This document shows positions 52,717 through 61,460 of a DNA stretch of 63,437 nt, one piece after another. How positions within the stretch are numbered: position 1 is the first letter of the stretch; each line of letters begins with the position of its first letter. Source of the stretch: an uncultured Clostridia bacterium. GTDB lineage: Bacteria > Bacillota > Clostridia > Monoglobales > Monoglobaceae. The stretch spans positions 1 through 63,437 of the forward strand of contig CANRNL010000014.1 in NCBI GenBank assembly GCA_947631965.1, read 5' to 3'. Position numbers and translations under genes: made by a program. A model generated the notes under the pieces. It worked only from the letters and a program-made list of their open reading frames with translations, did no database searches and was not told where the DNA came from.

Positions 52717-53478
52717 TTATTTTCCTCCGTTTACTTTTATATATTCCTCATCATTTACCGCTTCAAGCCACTCGTTTGAGCCGTTTTCTCCGGGCACTTC
52801 TATTGCAAGATGCGAAAACCAGCTGTCCGCCGCCGCGCCGTGCCAGTGCTTTACGCCTTCTGGTATATTCACGCAGTCGCCCGGTTTCATCTCTATCGCG
52901 TCCTTACCCCATTCCTGATAATATCCGCGTCCGCCGACGCATATGAGTATCTGCCCGCCGCCCTTGTCGGCATGATGAATGTGCCAGTTGTTACGGCATT
53001 TCGGTTCAAACGTGACGTTAAAAATGCCGACCTGCTCCGACGATACGGGCGCAAGGTAGCTCTGCCCCGTGAAATATTGTGCGAAGCCGTCATTCGGCGC
53101 GCCTATCGGGAACAGAATTGTATTTTGGTATTTGTCCTTTTCGCTCAGTTCCTCGTCCTTCCACACATCCGTTGCAAGACGGAACACAGCCCACGCTTTG
53201 GGCCAGCCCGCGTAAAACGCAACGTGAGTTATAATCGCCGCGATTTCCGCGCGCGTAACGCCGTGCGCTTTTGCGTTTTCGAGATGATACGTCAGCGACG
53301 AATCGGTAATTCCCGACGACATCAGCGCAACAACCGTGATAATACATCGCGTTTTTAAGTCAATATCCTCGTTGTTCCAGTTTTCGCCAAAGAGGACATC
53401 ATCATTGAAGTGTGCGAAATCGGGCGCAAATTCGCCGAGACTGTCTCTGCCTGCCGTTTGTACTATTTTCTTGCTCAT
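52717..53478 (-). CDS. Carboxymuconolactone decarboxylase-like domain fused to a cupin
   Basis: 253 residues. The N-terminal part (about 1-115) is a CMD/AhpD-like helical domain with T-R-C-I-I-T-V-V-A-L and H-L-E-N-A-K-A-H-G-V-T-R-A-E-I. The C-terminal part is a cupin with N-N-W-H-I-H-H-A-D-K-G-G-G-Q and P-E-G-V-K-H-W-H-G-A. Fused or paired CMD and cupin proteins are common beside aldo/keto reductases and flavodoxins in Clostridia, with no settled substrate. The classical CxxC of AhpD is missing, so peroxidase activity is not expected. Confidence 0.87.
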   Translation of the reverse strand: MSKKIVQTAGRDSLGEFAPDFAHFNDDVLFGENWNNEDIDLKTRCIITVVALMSSGITDSSLTYHLENAKAHGVTRAEIAAIITHVAFYAGWPKAWAVFRLATDVWKDEELSEKDKYQNTILFPIGAPNDGFAQYFTGQSYLAPVSSEQVGIFNVTFEPKCRNNWHIHHADKGGGQILICVGGRGYYQEWGKDAIEMKPGDCVNIPEGVKHWHGAAADSWFSHLAIEVPGENGSNEWLEAVNDEEYIKVNGGK

Positions 53479-53498
53479 TGTAATTCCTCCTTAAAATT

Positions 53499-54509
53499 TT
53501 ATACCACATTTCCCGCTTTTTGCTTTCCGTTCTGCGCCATAACTCCCGCGAGTGCATGAGGCACATACAACTCTTCCAAATAAGTTATTTCTTCATCGGT
53601 CAGATTTAAGTCAACCGCTTTAGCCGCGCCCTCGACATGAGAGAGCTTTGTCGCGCCGACTACCGGCGAGGTTGACTTTGTAAGCAGCCACGCGAGCGCG
53701 ATTTCGGTCATTGAAACGCCGCGCTTATCGGCTAATTCCTCTACGCGCTTTATGATTTTTCCGTCCGCCTCGGCGGTAGAATCATATTTGAATTTTGCGT
53801 ATGAGTCCTCTTGAAGCCGCTTTGTGCTTTCTCCCGCTCTGCGCGACAGTCTGCCGCTCGCAAGCGCGCTGTACGGCGTTACGGCTATGTTTTCGGACTT
53901 ACAAAACGGTATCATTTCCCGCTCCTCCTCACGCGCAATAAGATTGTAATGACCTTGAATTGACACAAATTCGGTGAGCCCGTTCGCTCTCGCGTAATAA
54001 TTCGCCTTTGCGAGCTGCCACGCGAAGCAATTGGAGATACCGATATACCTCGCCTTACCCGCCTTGACGACGTTATCAAGACCTTCCATAATTTCCTCCA
54101 TCGGCGTGTGATAATCCCACATATGATAAATGTAGAGGTCAACATAGTCCATACCGAGATTTTTAAGGCTTTGATTGAGATAGTTTTCGATATGCTTTTG
54201 TCCGCTCACGCCCGAATCAATCTCGTCCTGCGTGCGCGGAGTAAACTTTGTTGCTATCACATATTCGCCGCGCTTGGCAAAATCCCGCAACGCCCGTCCG
54301 ACATACTGCTCGCTCGTTCCGTTTTGGTAAACGATAGCGGTATCGTAAAAATTGATGCCAAGCTCCAGTCCACGCTTTATTATATCTCTTGTGTGGCTTT
54401 CGTCCACCGTCCAGCTGTGCTGCCCTGTCGCGGCGTTGCCGAAGCCCATGCAGCCCATACATATCCGAGATACCGTTAAATCCGACTTGCCCAATTTTGT
54501 GTATTCCAT
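53499..54509 (-). CDS. Aldo/keto reductase
   Basis: A 336-residue NAD(P)H-dependent carbonyl reductase of the YhdN/Tas-like AKR group. The catalytic tetrad is visible: N-F-Y-D-T-A (Asp), Y-Q-N-G-T-S-E (Tyr), A-T-K-F (Lys) and Y-I-Y-H-M-W (His). The start is the ATG at 54509; a GTG three codons upstream is possible. It lies 20 bases before the CMD-cupin gene and 52 after the alcohol dehydrogenase gene. Confidence 0.92.
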   Translation of the reverse strand: MEYTKLGKSDLTVSRICMGCMGFGNAATGQHSWTVDESHTRDIIKRGLELGINFYDTAIVYQNGTSEQYVGRALRDFAKRGEYVIATKFTPRTQDEIDSGVSGQKHIENYLNQSLKNLGMDYVDLYIYHMWDYHTPMEEIMEGLDNVVKAGKARYIGISNCFAWQLAKANYYARANGLTEFVSIQGHYNLIAREEEREMIPFCKSENIAVTPYSALASGRLSRRAGESTKRLQEDSYAKFKYDSTAEADGKIIKRVEELADKRGVSMTEIALAWLLTKSTSPVVGATKLSHVEGAAKAVDLNLTDEEITYLEELYVPHALAGVMAQNGKQKAGNVV

Positions 54510-54561
54510 TATAATCACTCTTTCATCTAATTATCAATTGATCGGTTACACATACGCTGTA

Positions 54562-55731
54562 TTACAGGCTTTTCCTGAAAATATCCACGATTTCATCGTG
54601 TTCGAGCGTTTTATATCCTCCCGTCATAACAATGGTGCTTTGGGCAAGCGCTTCAAGCATTTCTTCGTTTGCTCCAAGCTCGGTAATGTTCATAACAAGA
54701 CCAAGCTCCCTCATCCAGTCCTCCATTGCCGCAAGACCCTCGTTTGCAATCTGCTCATCCGTTTTGCCCGCCGTGTCAATATTCCAGACATTTTTCGCAA
54801 ACTTTACAAATTTTGCAAGTCCGTACGGCATTATATGGCGGTAATACGGCAGCGATACCGCGGCAAGCGTCATTCCGTGCGTCGCGTCGGTGTGCGCGCC
54901 GACCGCCTGACCGAGCATATGAACCATCCAGTCGGTGGACTTGCCCTTCGCGACGAGCGTGTTAAGCGCCCATGTCGCCGTCCACATAATATTGCTTCTT
55001 GCCTCGTAATTCTGCGGGTCTTTGTTCGCGATACGGCTCGAATTGATGACGCTTCGCATCAGGCCCTCGCTGATATAATCGCTTGTGTTATCGTCCTCGC
55101 CCGAAAAATACTGCTCGCAAATATGATTAAAAATATCATAAATGCCTGAAACCATCTGATAATGCGGCAGCGTCAGCGTATATTTCGGATTAAGGATTGA
55201 AAATCTCGGCATAACGCTTTCATCCGCAAACACATGACCTATCTTCATTTTCGTTTCGCGGTTCGTGATAACCGCACCCGCGTTCATTTCCGAGCCTGTT
55301 CCGACCATTGTCAGCACACAGCCGACAGGAACAATTTCGCAGTCGGGTTCCTCAAACTTCAAATAATATTTCTCCCACGGGTCCTCATTACAGTTTACCG
55401 ATACCGATACCGCCTTCGCGTAATCGCACACCGAGCCGCCGCCGACTGCGAGCAGCAAATCCGCCTTGTGCGCTCTCGCAATCTCAACGCCCTCGTAGAG
55501 CTTTTCAAGTGTCGGATTCGGCATAACTCCCGCTATTTCCGCAACGTTTTTACCGTTTTCTTTTAATATTTTTACTACCTCATCATATATTCCGTTTTTC
55601 TTAATCGAGCCGCCGCCGTAAATTAGCACGACGTTTGCTCCGTACTTCGGCAGTTCCGTGTTTAGGTATTTAAGAGACTCATCTCCGAAATACAGTTTTG
55701 TGGGGTTGCAGTAAGCAAAATTTCCTAACAT
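54562..55731 (-). CDS. Iron-containing alcohol dehydrogenase (butanol dehydrogenase-like)
   Basis: A 389-residue group III alcohol dehydrogenase of the BdhA/YqhD type, which reduces aldehydes with NAD(P)H. It has G-G-G-S-I-K-K-N-G-I-Y-D, A-V-G-G-G-S-V-C-D and G-T-G-S-E-M-N for the cofactor. The metal ligand region includes I-F-N-H-I-C-E-Q-Y-F and A-T-H-G-M-T-L. YqhD-type enzymes are known to detoxify aldehydes, which fits the aldo/keto reductase and regulator context. Confidence 0.93.
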   Translation of the reverse strand: MLGNFAYCNPTKLYFGDESLKYLNTELPKYGANVVLIYGGGSIKKNGIYDEVVKILKENGKNVAEIAGVMPNPTLEKLYEGVEIARAHKADLLLAVGGGSVCDYAKAVSVSVNCNEDPWEKYYLKFEEPDCEIVPVGCVLTMVGTGSEMNAGAVITNRETKMKIGHVFADESVMPRFSILNPKYTLTLPHYQMVSGIYDIFNHICEQYFSGEDDNTSDYISEGLMRSVINSSRIANKDPQNYEARSNIMWTATWALNTLVAKGKSTDWMVHMLGQAVGAHTDATHGMTLAAVSLPYYRHIMPYGLAKFVKFAKNVWNIDTAGKTDEQIANEGLAAMEDWMRELGLVMNITELGANEEMLEALAQSTIVMTGGYKTLEHDEIVDIFRKSL

Positions 55732-55812
55732 AGTTTTTCCTCCTTCAAATTTTTAATATAACATAGCGCATATGTTCCCGCATACAGAGGCGGGGCATCT
55801 GTGCTTAGGTTA

Positions 55813-56364
55813 TTATTCCCCGCCGTTTTTGAACGACAAACATTTACCTATTACATCACCCGTTCTCAGATACTCATATGTCGGAAACTCAAAAAGAATG
55901 GGTTTTACAGCCCGATAATCAATTTTGCCCGCGTCGTTCAGGCAGCTTTCCTCAACGTATGTGCCGTCTATGGCGCAGATGAAGCTCTCGAAATTCGGAG
56001 TGTTATACACGTCAACGACGCTGCATACCATAGTAAGCGGCGATTTCTTTATGACAGGCGCGGCGCCGTCAGCTATTTCATAGTCGAACAGTCCCGACTT
56101 GTCTGTTTTCGCTCCGCTTACGGAGCCGGAAAAATCCGCCTTTGATAAAATTTCCTCAGTCACCATATTTATCGACAGCTTATTTGTCTTTTTGATAACG
56201 CCGTTAATAAAGTGGGGAACCGCGAGGCTTACAAGAACTCTGTCATGTCCGATAATTCCCACATGAGCAACAAGCGTCCATGTAGGCTTGCCCTCGTTCA
56301 TCGCTCCGACAACGGTTACGGGCATGGGATAAAGTGCTAATTGTGAACCAATATTCTTTTTCAT
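55813..56364 (-). CDS. Flavin reductase-like FMN-binding protein (split barrel)
   Basis: 183 residues from the ATG at 56364 (GGAGG precedes it). It is of the DIM6/NTAB flavin-reductase type with Y-P-M-P-V-T-V-V-G-A and T-W-T-L-V-A-H-V-G at the FMN site, and E-E-I-L-S-K-A-D-F-S-G further on. Clostridial relatives are FMN-dependent reductases or electron carriers. It is the first gene of the six-gene redox operon, directly behind the doubled palindrome promoter. Confidence 0.88.
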   Translation of the reverse strand: MKKNIGSQLALYPMPVTVVGAMNEGKPTWTLVAHVGIIGHDRVLVSLAVPHFINGVIKKTNKLSINMVTEEILSKADFSGSVSGAKTDKSGLFDYEIADGAAPVIKKSPLTMVCSVVDVYNTPNFESFICAIDGTYVEESCLNDAGKIDYRAVKPILFEFPTYEYLRTGDVIGKCLSFKNGGE

Positions 56365-56390
56365 TTTAATTACCTCCGAAAAACGCAATC

Positions 56391-56440
56391 TGACGTTGTG
56401 TCATTAAATGTATTATACCACTGTCCTGACGCTGTGTCAA
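56391..56440 (-). promoter_or_regulatory. Promoter of the six-gene redox operon with two TGAC-N5-GTCA operators
   Basis: On the minus strand TTGACA (56440-56435) and TATAAT (56417-56412), 17 bases apart, form a perfect promoter. TGACGCTGTGTCA (56427-56439) covers the -35 box and TGACGTTGTGTCA (56391-56403) lies just past the start site. The motif is the same as that at the tetR/flavodoxin promoters. Confidence 0.88.
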
Positions 56441-56637
56441 TACGTTTTTTAAAATTTAATTTTTCAAATTTGAGAGAGCTGCGTTCTTGCGGAATTTAAT
56501 GCGTAAGATTTGCATATTCCGTACCTATGCAAAAAGACACTCTCGGATTTACTCAAAATCCTCGAATGTCTTATTGCGTTTTACTTTGGAAAGCTCTAAA
56601 CTAAACCGGGAATATCGCTTATTACATATACCGTATT

Positions 56638-57342
56638 TCAGCCCTCTTGCATTTGTTTTTGTACCTCCTCTATCATTTCAACATTGGATTTTCTTGCGGC
56701 AGGATGCCACATGTCCAAGACTTTTATACCTTTTTGCCTTAGTTCGTTAATATAAGAATTTTCAAATATCCATAACGTACCGCCAAATATAATAGTTTTT
56801 GGATTTAAAATCTTAATTTCCTCTTTTATTGTGTTTATTGCGATCTCACTTTTCGCTATCTCCCAAAACTCTTTGTCCGAACGGGCATAACCGCGCACTT
56901 TATTAACATTGGTGTAAGCTGCCGCGCCCAAAGCCTTTATCGCCTCGTCATGCATCTCCGCAATTTCTTTAGGTTCTTTATCCGGCTCCTTTATGGCGGT
57001 TATCCATCTGCCAAGGTTGTACCACATATTCATTGTCACGCGTTCAGCGGCTTCTCTGCCGTCGTTGATGCTGCTTCCTTTCTTTATTACATCATATACA
57101 AAATCTATGTATGTAGTTTTCTCTTGAAAATCTTTGTCATTCCACCCGTTTGTTTCTTTGAGAATAACAAGTATACCGTTATCCTCGTCATAGCTTTCCT
57201 CATCAGCGATGCCGAATGTGTTGATGCCGGGCGCCTTATCCCCGAATGCTTTCTCGTACTCCTCAAGAAACTTATTGGTTGCATCGCAGTACAAAGTCCT
57301 CAATTTTTGGTTTAGCTTTTCGTTTTTGTTTACATCAATCAT
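56638..57342 (-). CDS. Protein with a UDG-superfamily-like fold (hypothetical)
   Basis: 234 residues from the ATG at 57342, which has GAGGAGA upstream. The N-terminal part is helical. There is a G-I-L-V-I-L-K-E-T-N-G-W strand-loop near 55-66, later P-K-T-I-I-F-G-G-T-L-W and V-L-D-M-W-H-P-A-A-R-K. The last motif resembles the H-P-S/A loop of uracil-DNA glycosylases, but the first motif is not the classic one. DNA repair activity is therefore only a guess. It is 26 bases downstream of the PolC-like gene, which supports a DNA-related role. A second fragment of the same type lies at 59797-59943. Confidence 0.55.
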   Translation of the reverse strand: MIDVNKNEKLNQKLRTLYCDATNKFLEEYEKAFGDKAPGINTFGIADEESYDEDNGILVILKETNGWNDKDFQEKTTYIDFVYDVIKKGSSINDGREAAERVTMNMWYNLGRWITAIKEPDKEPKEIAEMHDEAIKALGAAAYTNVNKVRGYARSDKEFWEIAKSEIAINTIKEEIKILNPKTIIFGGTLWIFENSYINELRQKGIKVLDMWHPAARKSNVEMIEEVQKQMQEG

Positions 57343-57368
57343 AATTATTTTCTCCTCTATGTATGTAA

Positions 57369-59804
57369 TTACAATTCTTTTATCAGCCGCAGAACCTCGT
57401 TTTCCAAGCCGCGTTTGTAAATCTCCTCGTATAGCTCCGGTTCCTTTCCGCATGTCAAGTATTCTACAGCCTTCGACCCGGCACGAACCTTCAAATACGC
57501 TGCGTAGAACTGCGCCGGATAGTAAACTTTAAAGTATGCAATGCGTACGGCGAACAGAGTATATGACGCCGCGTGTGCTTTCGGAAATATATACATAATC
57601 TTTTTGCAGGATTCTATATACCAATCAGGCACTCCGTGCGCCTTCATCGCCTGTTCATATTCTTGCGGCAAGCCGGTTTCCGCCGCGCGCCCCTTGCGGA
57701 CAAATTCCATAATCTCAAACGCTGTTTTTGCATCTACTCCCTTTTGAATCAAGTATGTCATAATATCATCACGCAGAGCAATAACTTCAGACAGAGTAGC
57801 CACGCCGCTTTCGATTAAATCTTGCGCATTGTTTTTCCAGACGTTGGTTCCATGGGATAACCCCAATATTTTGATAAGTTCGCCGAATGTTGTCGGCTTG
57901 GTAATCTTTAGCACATTGCGTACAAACGGTATGCCTAATTCGGGTACGCCTAATGTTTCGGCGCTTACAATACATTCCATTACCCTTTTGTCATTCAGCG
58001 GAATATCTTTTGCGCACACTCCAGTTAAGTCTTCTAAAATATGTATTATTGTCGGGTCGGAATGTCCCAGAATACCCAGCTTGAGCAGATTATCCTGAAT
58101 GAAATGATAGTCAAAATGCGTAGTTGACATATCAGCGCCGCTTCGATTTGGCGGATATTGAATAGGACAAAAATCGTAAATGTCTATTGTGTTCGGGCAT
58201 ATGAAAACTCCGCCCGGATGCTCTCCATCGGTGCGCTTAACACCAATAATTTTCTCTGCCACGCGTTTGATTTTCGCGTCGGAGACGACCATTGCCTTCT
58301 GCTCGTAATATTTTTTTGCGTTTGCGAGACCGATTGCAGTTATGTCGGCGATCGTGCCGATTGTCCCCGCCCTGAATACAAATTCTTCTCCGAACAGTTC
58401 TCTGATATGCTTATGTGCAGTCGCCACATACTCGCCCGAAAAGTTGAGGTCAATATCGGGGACCTTATCGCCATAAAAACCTGAGAACGTTTCAAACGGA
58501 ATGTTCATACCGTCTTTTTTCATCGTTTCTCCGCATTCCGGACAAATCTTGTCCGGCATATCTATCCCCACCTGGTATTCTCCGCTGTCAAAAAACTCAC
58601 TGTGCTTGCATTTTTCACAAATATAATGCGGGCACAACGGGTTTATCTCTGTGATACCTGCCAGAAACGCTGCAAAGGACGCGCCGAGCGAACCTCGCGA
58701 GCCGACTGAATATCCTGCCTCGTTGGACCTTTTGACCAGTTTATGCGCAATCATATATATCACGGAAAATCCGTTTTTCAAAATTGAGTTAAGCTCCCGT
58801 TCCATGCGTTCTTTCACAATTTGCGGCAGTGTTTTTCCATAAAACTCGTACGCTTTTCTTTGGCATATATCAACCAAATCCCGTTCACAGTTTTCAATCA
58901 GCGGCAGATAAAAACCATCCTTAATAGGCTGAATTTCCTCAATCTGGGCGGCAATCTTGTTTGTGTTTGTCACCACAAGCTCATACGCCTTTTCTTTGCC
59001 AAGATAACCGAACTCTTCCAGCATTTCATCCGTAGTACGGAAGTATAGCGGCTCCCGGAAATCCGCGTCTTGGAATTTAAGTACTCGTCGGCAAATTTCG
59101 TCCTCCGGAGCCATAAAATGCACGTCACAATCAGCGACTACCGGTTTACCCATTCGGTCGCCCAACTCTACGATTTTTCTGTTTAAAGCCCTAAGCCCCT
59201 CATCATCCGCTATGTATCCATCGCGAACCATAAATTCATTATTGCCGATTGGCTGAACTTCAAGATAATCATAAAATTCCGCAATCTTCTCAATTTCCGC
59301 TTCGGGTTGGTGCTCTGCAACCGCACGGAACAATTCTCCTCTCTTACAAGCAGAGCCAAGCAAAATCCCCTCCCGAAACTTACGCAAAACGCTTTTGGGA
59401 ATTACCGGCTTTTTGTAAAAATAGTCAATATGCGATTTGGAAATCAATTTATACAGGTTTTTCAAGCCTGTATAGTTTTTAACCAACAAAATAATATGAT
59501 AATATGTTTCGTCTGCTCCCTCCGCTGCCGCAGAGCAAACAGCAGACGCTTCGTCATCAACGAGATACCCCTCCATACCATAAATAACCTTAAATTCTTT
59601 TCCGGAATTTCTAATATTATTTGCCGCTCTATACGCCTCCGGGAAAGCCTGTGCTACGCCATGGTCTGTAATTGCGATAGCAGTATGTCCCCATTCAGCC
59701 GCGCGATTGATTAAGTCTGTCGCAGAAACTATCCCGTCCATTGCACTCATTTTGGTATGTGCATGCAGTTCTACCCGTTCTTGTTTTCCTTTATTATTAC
59801 TCAT
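57369..59804 (-). CDS. Short PolC-like DNA polymerase (PHP and polymerase core, no exonuclease)
   Basis: 811 residues from the ATG at 59804 (AGGTGAAG precedes it). It begins with the PHP domain: E-L-H-A-H-T-K-M-S, I-T-D-H-G-V and I-Y-G-M-E-G. It then runs straight into Y-Y-H-I-I-L-L-V-K-N-Y-T-G-L. In full PolC the DnaQ-type exonuclease is inserted exactly there; here it is missing. The polymerase core has R-G-S-L-G-A-S and P-D-I-D-L-N-F-S-G, a C-x2-C/C-x2-C zinc module and P-K-A-H-A-A-S-Y. It ends soon after, without the C-terminal helix-hairpin-helix and without the N-terminal OB domain. Full PolC is about 1,440 residues. The parts left are uninterrupted. Confidence 0.82.
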   Translation of the reverse strand: MSNNKGKQERVELHAHTKMSAMDGIVSATDLINRAAEWGHTAIAITDHGVAQAFPEAYRAANNIRNSGKEFKVIYGMEGYLVDDEASAVCSAAAEGADETYYHIILLVKNYTGLKNLYKLISKSHIDYFYKKPVIPKSVLRKFREGILLGSACKRGELFRAVAEHQPEAEIEKIAEFYDYLEVQPIGNNEFMVRDGYIADDEGLRALNRKIVELGDRMGKPVVADCDVHFMAPEDEICRRVLKFQDADFREPLYFRTTDEMLEEFGYLGKEKAYELVVTNTNKIAAQIEEIQPIKDGFYLPLIENCERDLVDICQRKAYEFYGKTLPQIVKERMERELNSILKNGFSVIYMIAHKLVKRSNEAGYSVGSRGSLGASFAAFLAGITEINPLCPHYICEKCKHSEFFDSGEYQVGIDMPDKICPECGETMKKDGMNIPFETFSGFYGDKVPDIDLNFSGEYVATAHKHIRELFGEEFVFRAGTIGTIADITAIGLANAKKYYEQKAMVVSDAKIKRVAEKIIGVKRTDGEHPGGVFICPNTIDIYDFCPIQYPPNRSGADMSTTHFDYHFIQDNLLKLGILGHSDPTIIHILEDLTGVCAKDIPLNDKRVMECIVSAETLGVPELGIPFVRNVLKITKPTTFGELIKILGLSHGTNVWKNNAQDLIESGVATLSEVIALRDDIMTYLIQKGVDAKTAFEIMEFVRKGRAAETGLPQEYEQAMKAHGVPDWYIESCKKIMYIFPKAHAASYTLFAVRIAYFKVYYPAQFYAAYLKVRAGSKAVEYLTCGKEPELYEEIYKRGLENEVLRLIKEL

Positions 59805-59943
59805 TATCTTCACCTATTAAATCAATACCTTTGAAATTATCTATGAGTTTTTCTGATACGCCACGATATGAAGGATGCCAAAATTCTAATATTTTAGCGC
59901 CTTTGTATTCAAAATACGAAAACTTTTTATCCTTTTCCTTTAA
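59797..59943 (-). pseudogene. Remnant of a UDG-like gene upstream of the PolC-like gene
   Basis: On the minus strand an open frame of about 46 codons reads K-F-S-Y-F-E-Y-K-G-A-K-I-L-E-F-W-H-P-S-Y-R and ends D-N-E-stop at 59797. It overlaps the polymerase start by 8 bases. It matches the C-terminus of the 56638-57342 protein (G-I-K-V-L-D-M-W-H-P-A-A-R). The upstream sequence (to about 60028) has only short broken frames. One is a 15-codon ORF whose ATG overlaps the WYL stop by four bases. It looks like a decayed or deleted sister gene. Confidence 0.65.
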
Positions 59944-60020
59944 TTACAAATTTTATCAAGCCATTGTCGTTCAGCAATTTTCACAGCTTATTATATCTTA
60001 CTTTAACCATTTTATGTTTT

Positions 60021-61100
60021 TCACTCATTTGAAACACCTTCTTCAAGCTGTTTGTAGGCACGCAAAGAATCCTCCAGGCTTTCCTTTACCTTTTCCGCCA
60101 AAGACTGCGGCTCCAGCACGACGACATACGGCGCATAGCTTTTGGCAAACTGGTACATTGACATTTCATTCACGTTTACCGAAACGGTAACGTGCGTGTC
60201 CGTCTCATCCGAAAACCGCACATCTTTTCCGAACATATCAATCACGTCGCTGATCATATTTTTTTCAATACGGAATTTTGCTCGGACGTTTTCGCTGGAG
60301 AACATATAGACATGCTCCGTCATATACCTGTACAAATCCAAAGACTTATTGTCCGCTCCCTTTAAGGACTCAAAAGGCTTTGCGGGCGTATCCAAAATTT
60401 TTAAATCCGTAATTCTGTCCAGCCGATAATTGGAGATGTTGTCATATTTGTCATAGTTGCAGATTAAGTAATACTTTCCCTCTTTGGCTGCCATTTGGTA
60501 TGGGTTGATGATATAAAGACGCGGGTTGCCGTCGGGGGTCCTGCGGGGATACATTTTCTTGTCAAGCCCGTATTCCAAGTATCGGAAGCTGACCTGCCGC
60601 TTTTTGCTGATTGCTTCGTCCAACAGCTCGATATTCAAAAACAGCTGTTTGTTATTTGTCTGATTTTCCGGAAAGGTCATAATGTGCTTTACCCTTGATT
60701 TAAAATAAATATTGGAAAGTCCCTCCAATTTCCGTATCAGTTCCTTACACTGGCTGTAAGGGATATGCTTGGAAAACATCAGACTGTCAATCAAAAGGCG
60801 CAACTCCCCGTCCGTAAAATCGCGGTTTAAATAAAAATCCGATAAAAGAGTCGTTTCTTCCTCCGTTCCGTCCTTATTCTTTACCATTCGGATAGATTCG
60901 CTGTAGCCAATGTCGTAACCGAAGTCTATCAGATTCATCAGATTCCGTTTCACCGCCCGACGGTCTGCCTTCATAGAATACTCGCTCGCCAGGATGTCTG
61001 CGATTTCCTTTTGGCTGAGACGGTGGTCGACGTCCGTGTACTGTTTTAAAATATCTAAAATATTGATAATCATCAATTTTTTTGGTGGTATTTCATACAT
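60021..61100 (-). CDS. WYL-domain transcriptional regulator
   Basis: 359 residues from an ATG at 61100; a TTG at 61154 in the same frame would add 18 residues. The N-terminal winged helix has L-S-Q-K-E-I-A-D-I-L and R-R-A-V-K-R-N-L-M-N-L. The WYL domain has V-S-F-R-Y-L-E-Y, I-N-P-Y-Q-M-A-A-K-E-G-K-Y-Y-L-I-C-N-Y, and the C-terminal extension (WCX) follows. WYL proteins bind nucleic acid or nucleotide ligands and often control phage defence or DNA-damage genes. It is the first gene of the PolC-like/UDG-like series. Confidence 0.88.
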   Translation of the reverse strand: MYEIPPKKLMIINILDILKQYTDVDHRLSQKEIADILASEYSMKADRRAVKRNLMNLIDFGYDIGYSESIRMVKNKDGTEEETTLLSDFYLNRDFTDGELRLLIDSLMFSKHIPYSQCKELIRKLEGLSNIYFKSRVKHIMTFPENQTNNKQLFLNIELLDEAISKKRQVSFRYLEYGLDKKMYPRRTPDGNPRLYIINPYQMAAKEGKYYLICNYDKYDNISNYRLDRITDLKILDTPAKPFESLKGADNKSLDLYRYMTEHVYMFSSENVRAKFRIEKNMISDVIDMFGKDVRFSDETDTHVTVSVNVNEMSMYQFAKSYAPYVVVLEPQSLAEKVKESLEDSLRAYKQLEEGVSNE

Positions 61101-61191
61101 CATCATCCCCCGCTTTTCTTCAAATTCCTTGCTATCATTATTCCGCTGCTCCAACCACTCATTAAATTCCCATTTTCAATATTTTTTATTT

Positions 61192-61220
61192 ATTTTACTA
61201 TATATACGTTTGTTTTGCAA
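61192..61220 (-). promoter_or_regulatory. Promoter of the WYL/PolC-like operon
   Basis: TTGCAA (61220-61215) and TAAAAT (61197-61192) are 17 bases apart on the minus strand, about 90 bases before the WYL ATG. Confidence 0.6.
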
Positions 61221-61460
61221 GAGAAACGTGTACCCTTTTTAGCGCATACAGAGCGAAGTCTATGAATCTGCAAATTGACAGCTTTGAATCCATAGAGAAA
61301 CCGGCAAAAGAACCGTTTCTGGTTTCGGGTCGCGCCGGACGCGGTCGTTTCGGCGGCACAAATCATCCGCCGTTTCAAGTATTACATCTTCTCTTTTTCT
61401 TTCCTGTCCTTTTCTTATCTTAAATTACGATAAATACAATAAGTACCAAACCTTCACCTG
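61221..61460. other. Non-coding gap between WYL and LRR genes
   Basis: Short frames exist on both strands, but none has a ribosome site, domain or repeat that supports a gene. A GC-rich block with CGGTCGTTTCGGCGGC lies near 61340. No hairpin with a T-run was found after the LRR gene, so its terminator is unclear. Confidence 0.5.

Noticed and set aside
61190-61378. 62-codon frame on the minus strand
   Set aside because: It lies over the WYL promoter, has no ribosome site and no recognisable features.
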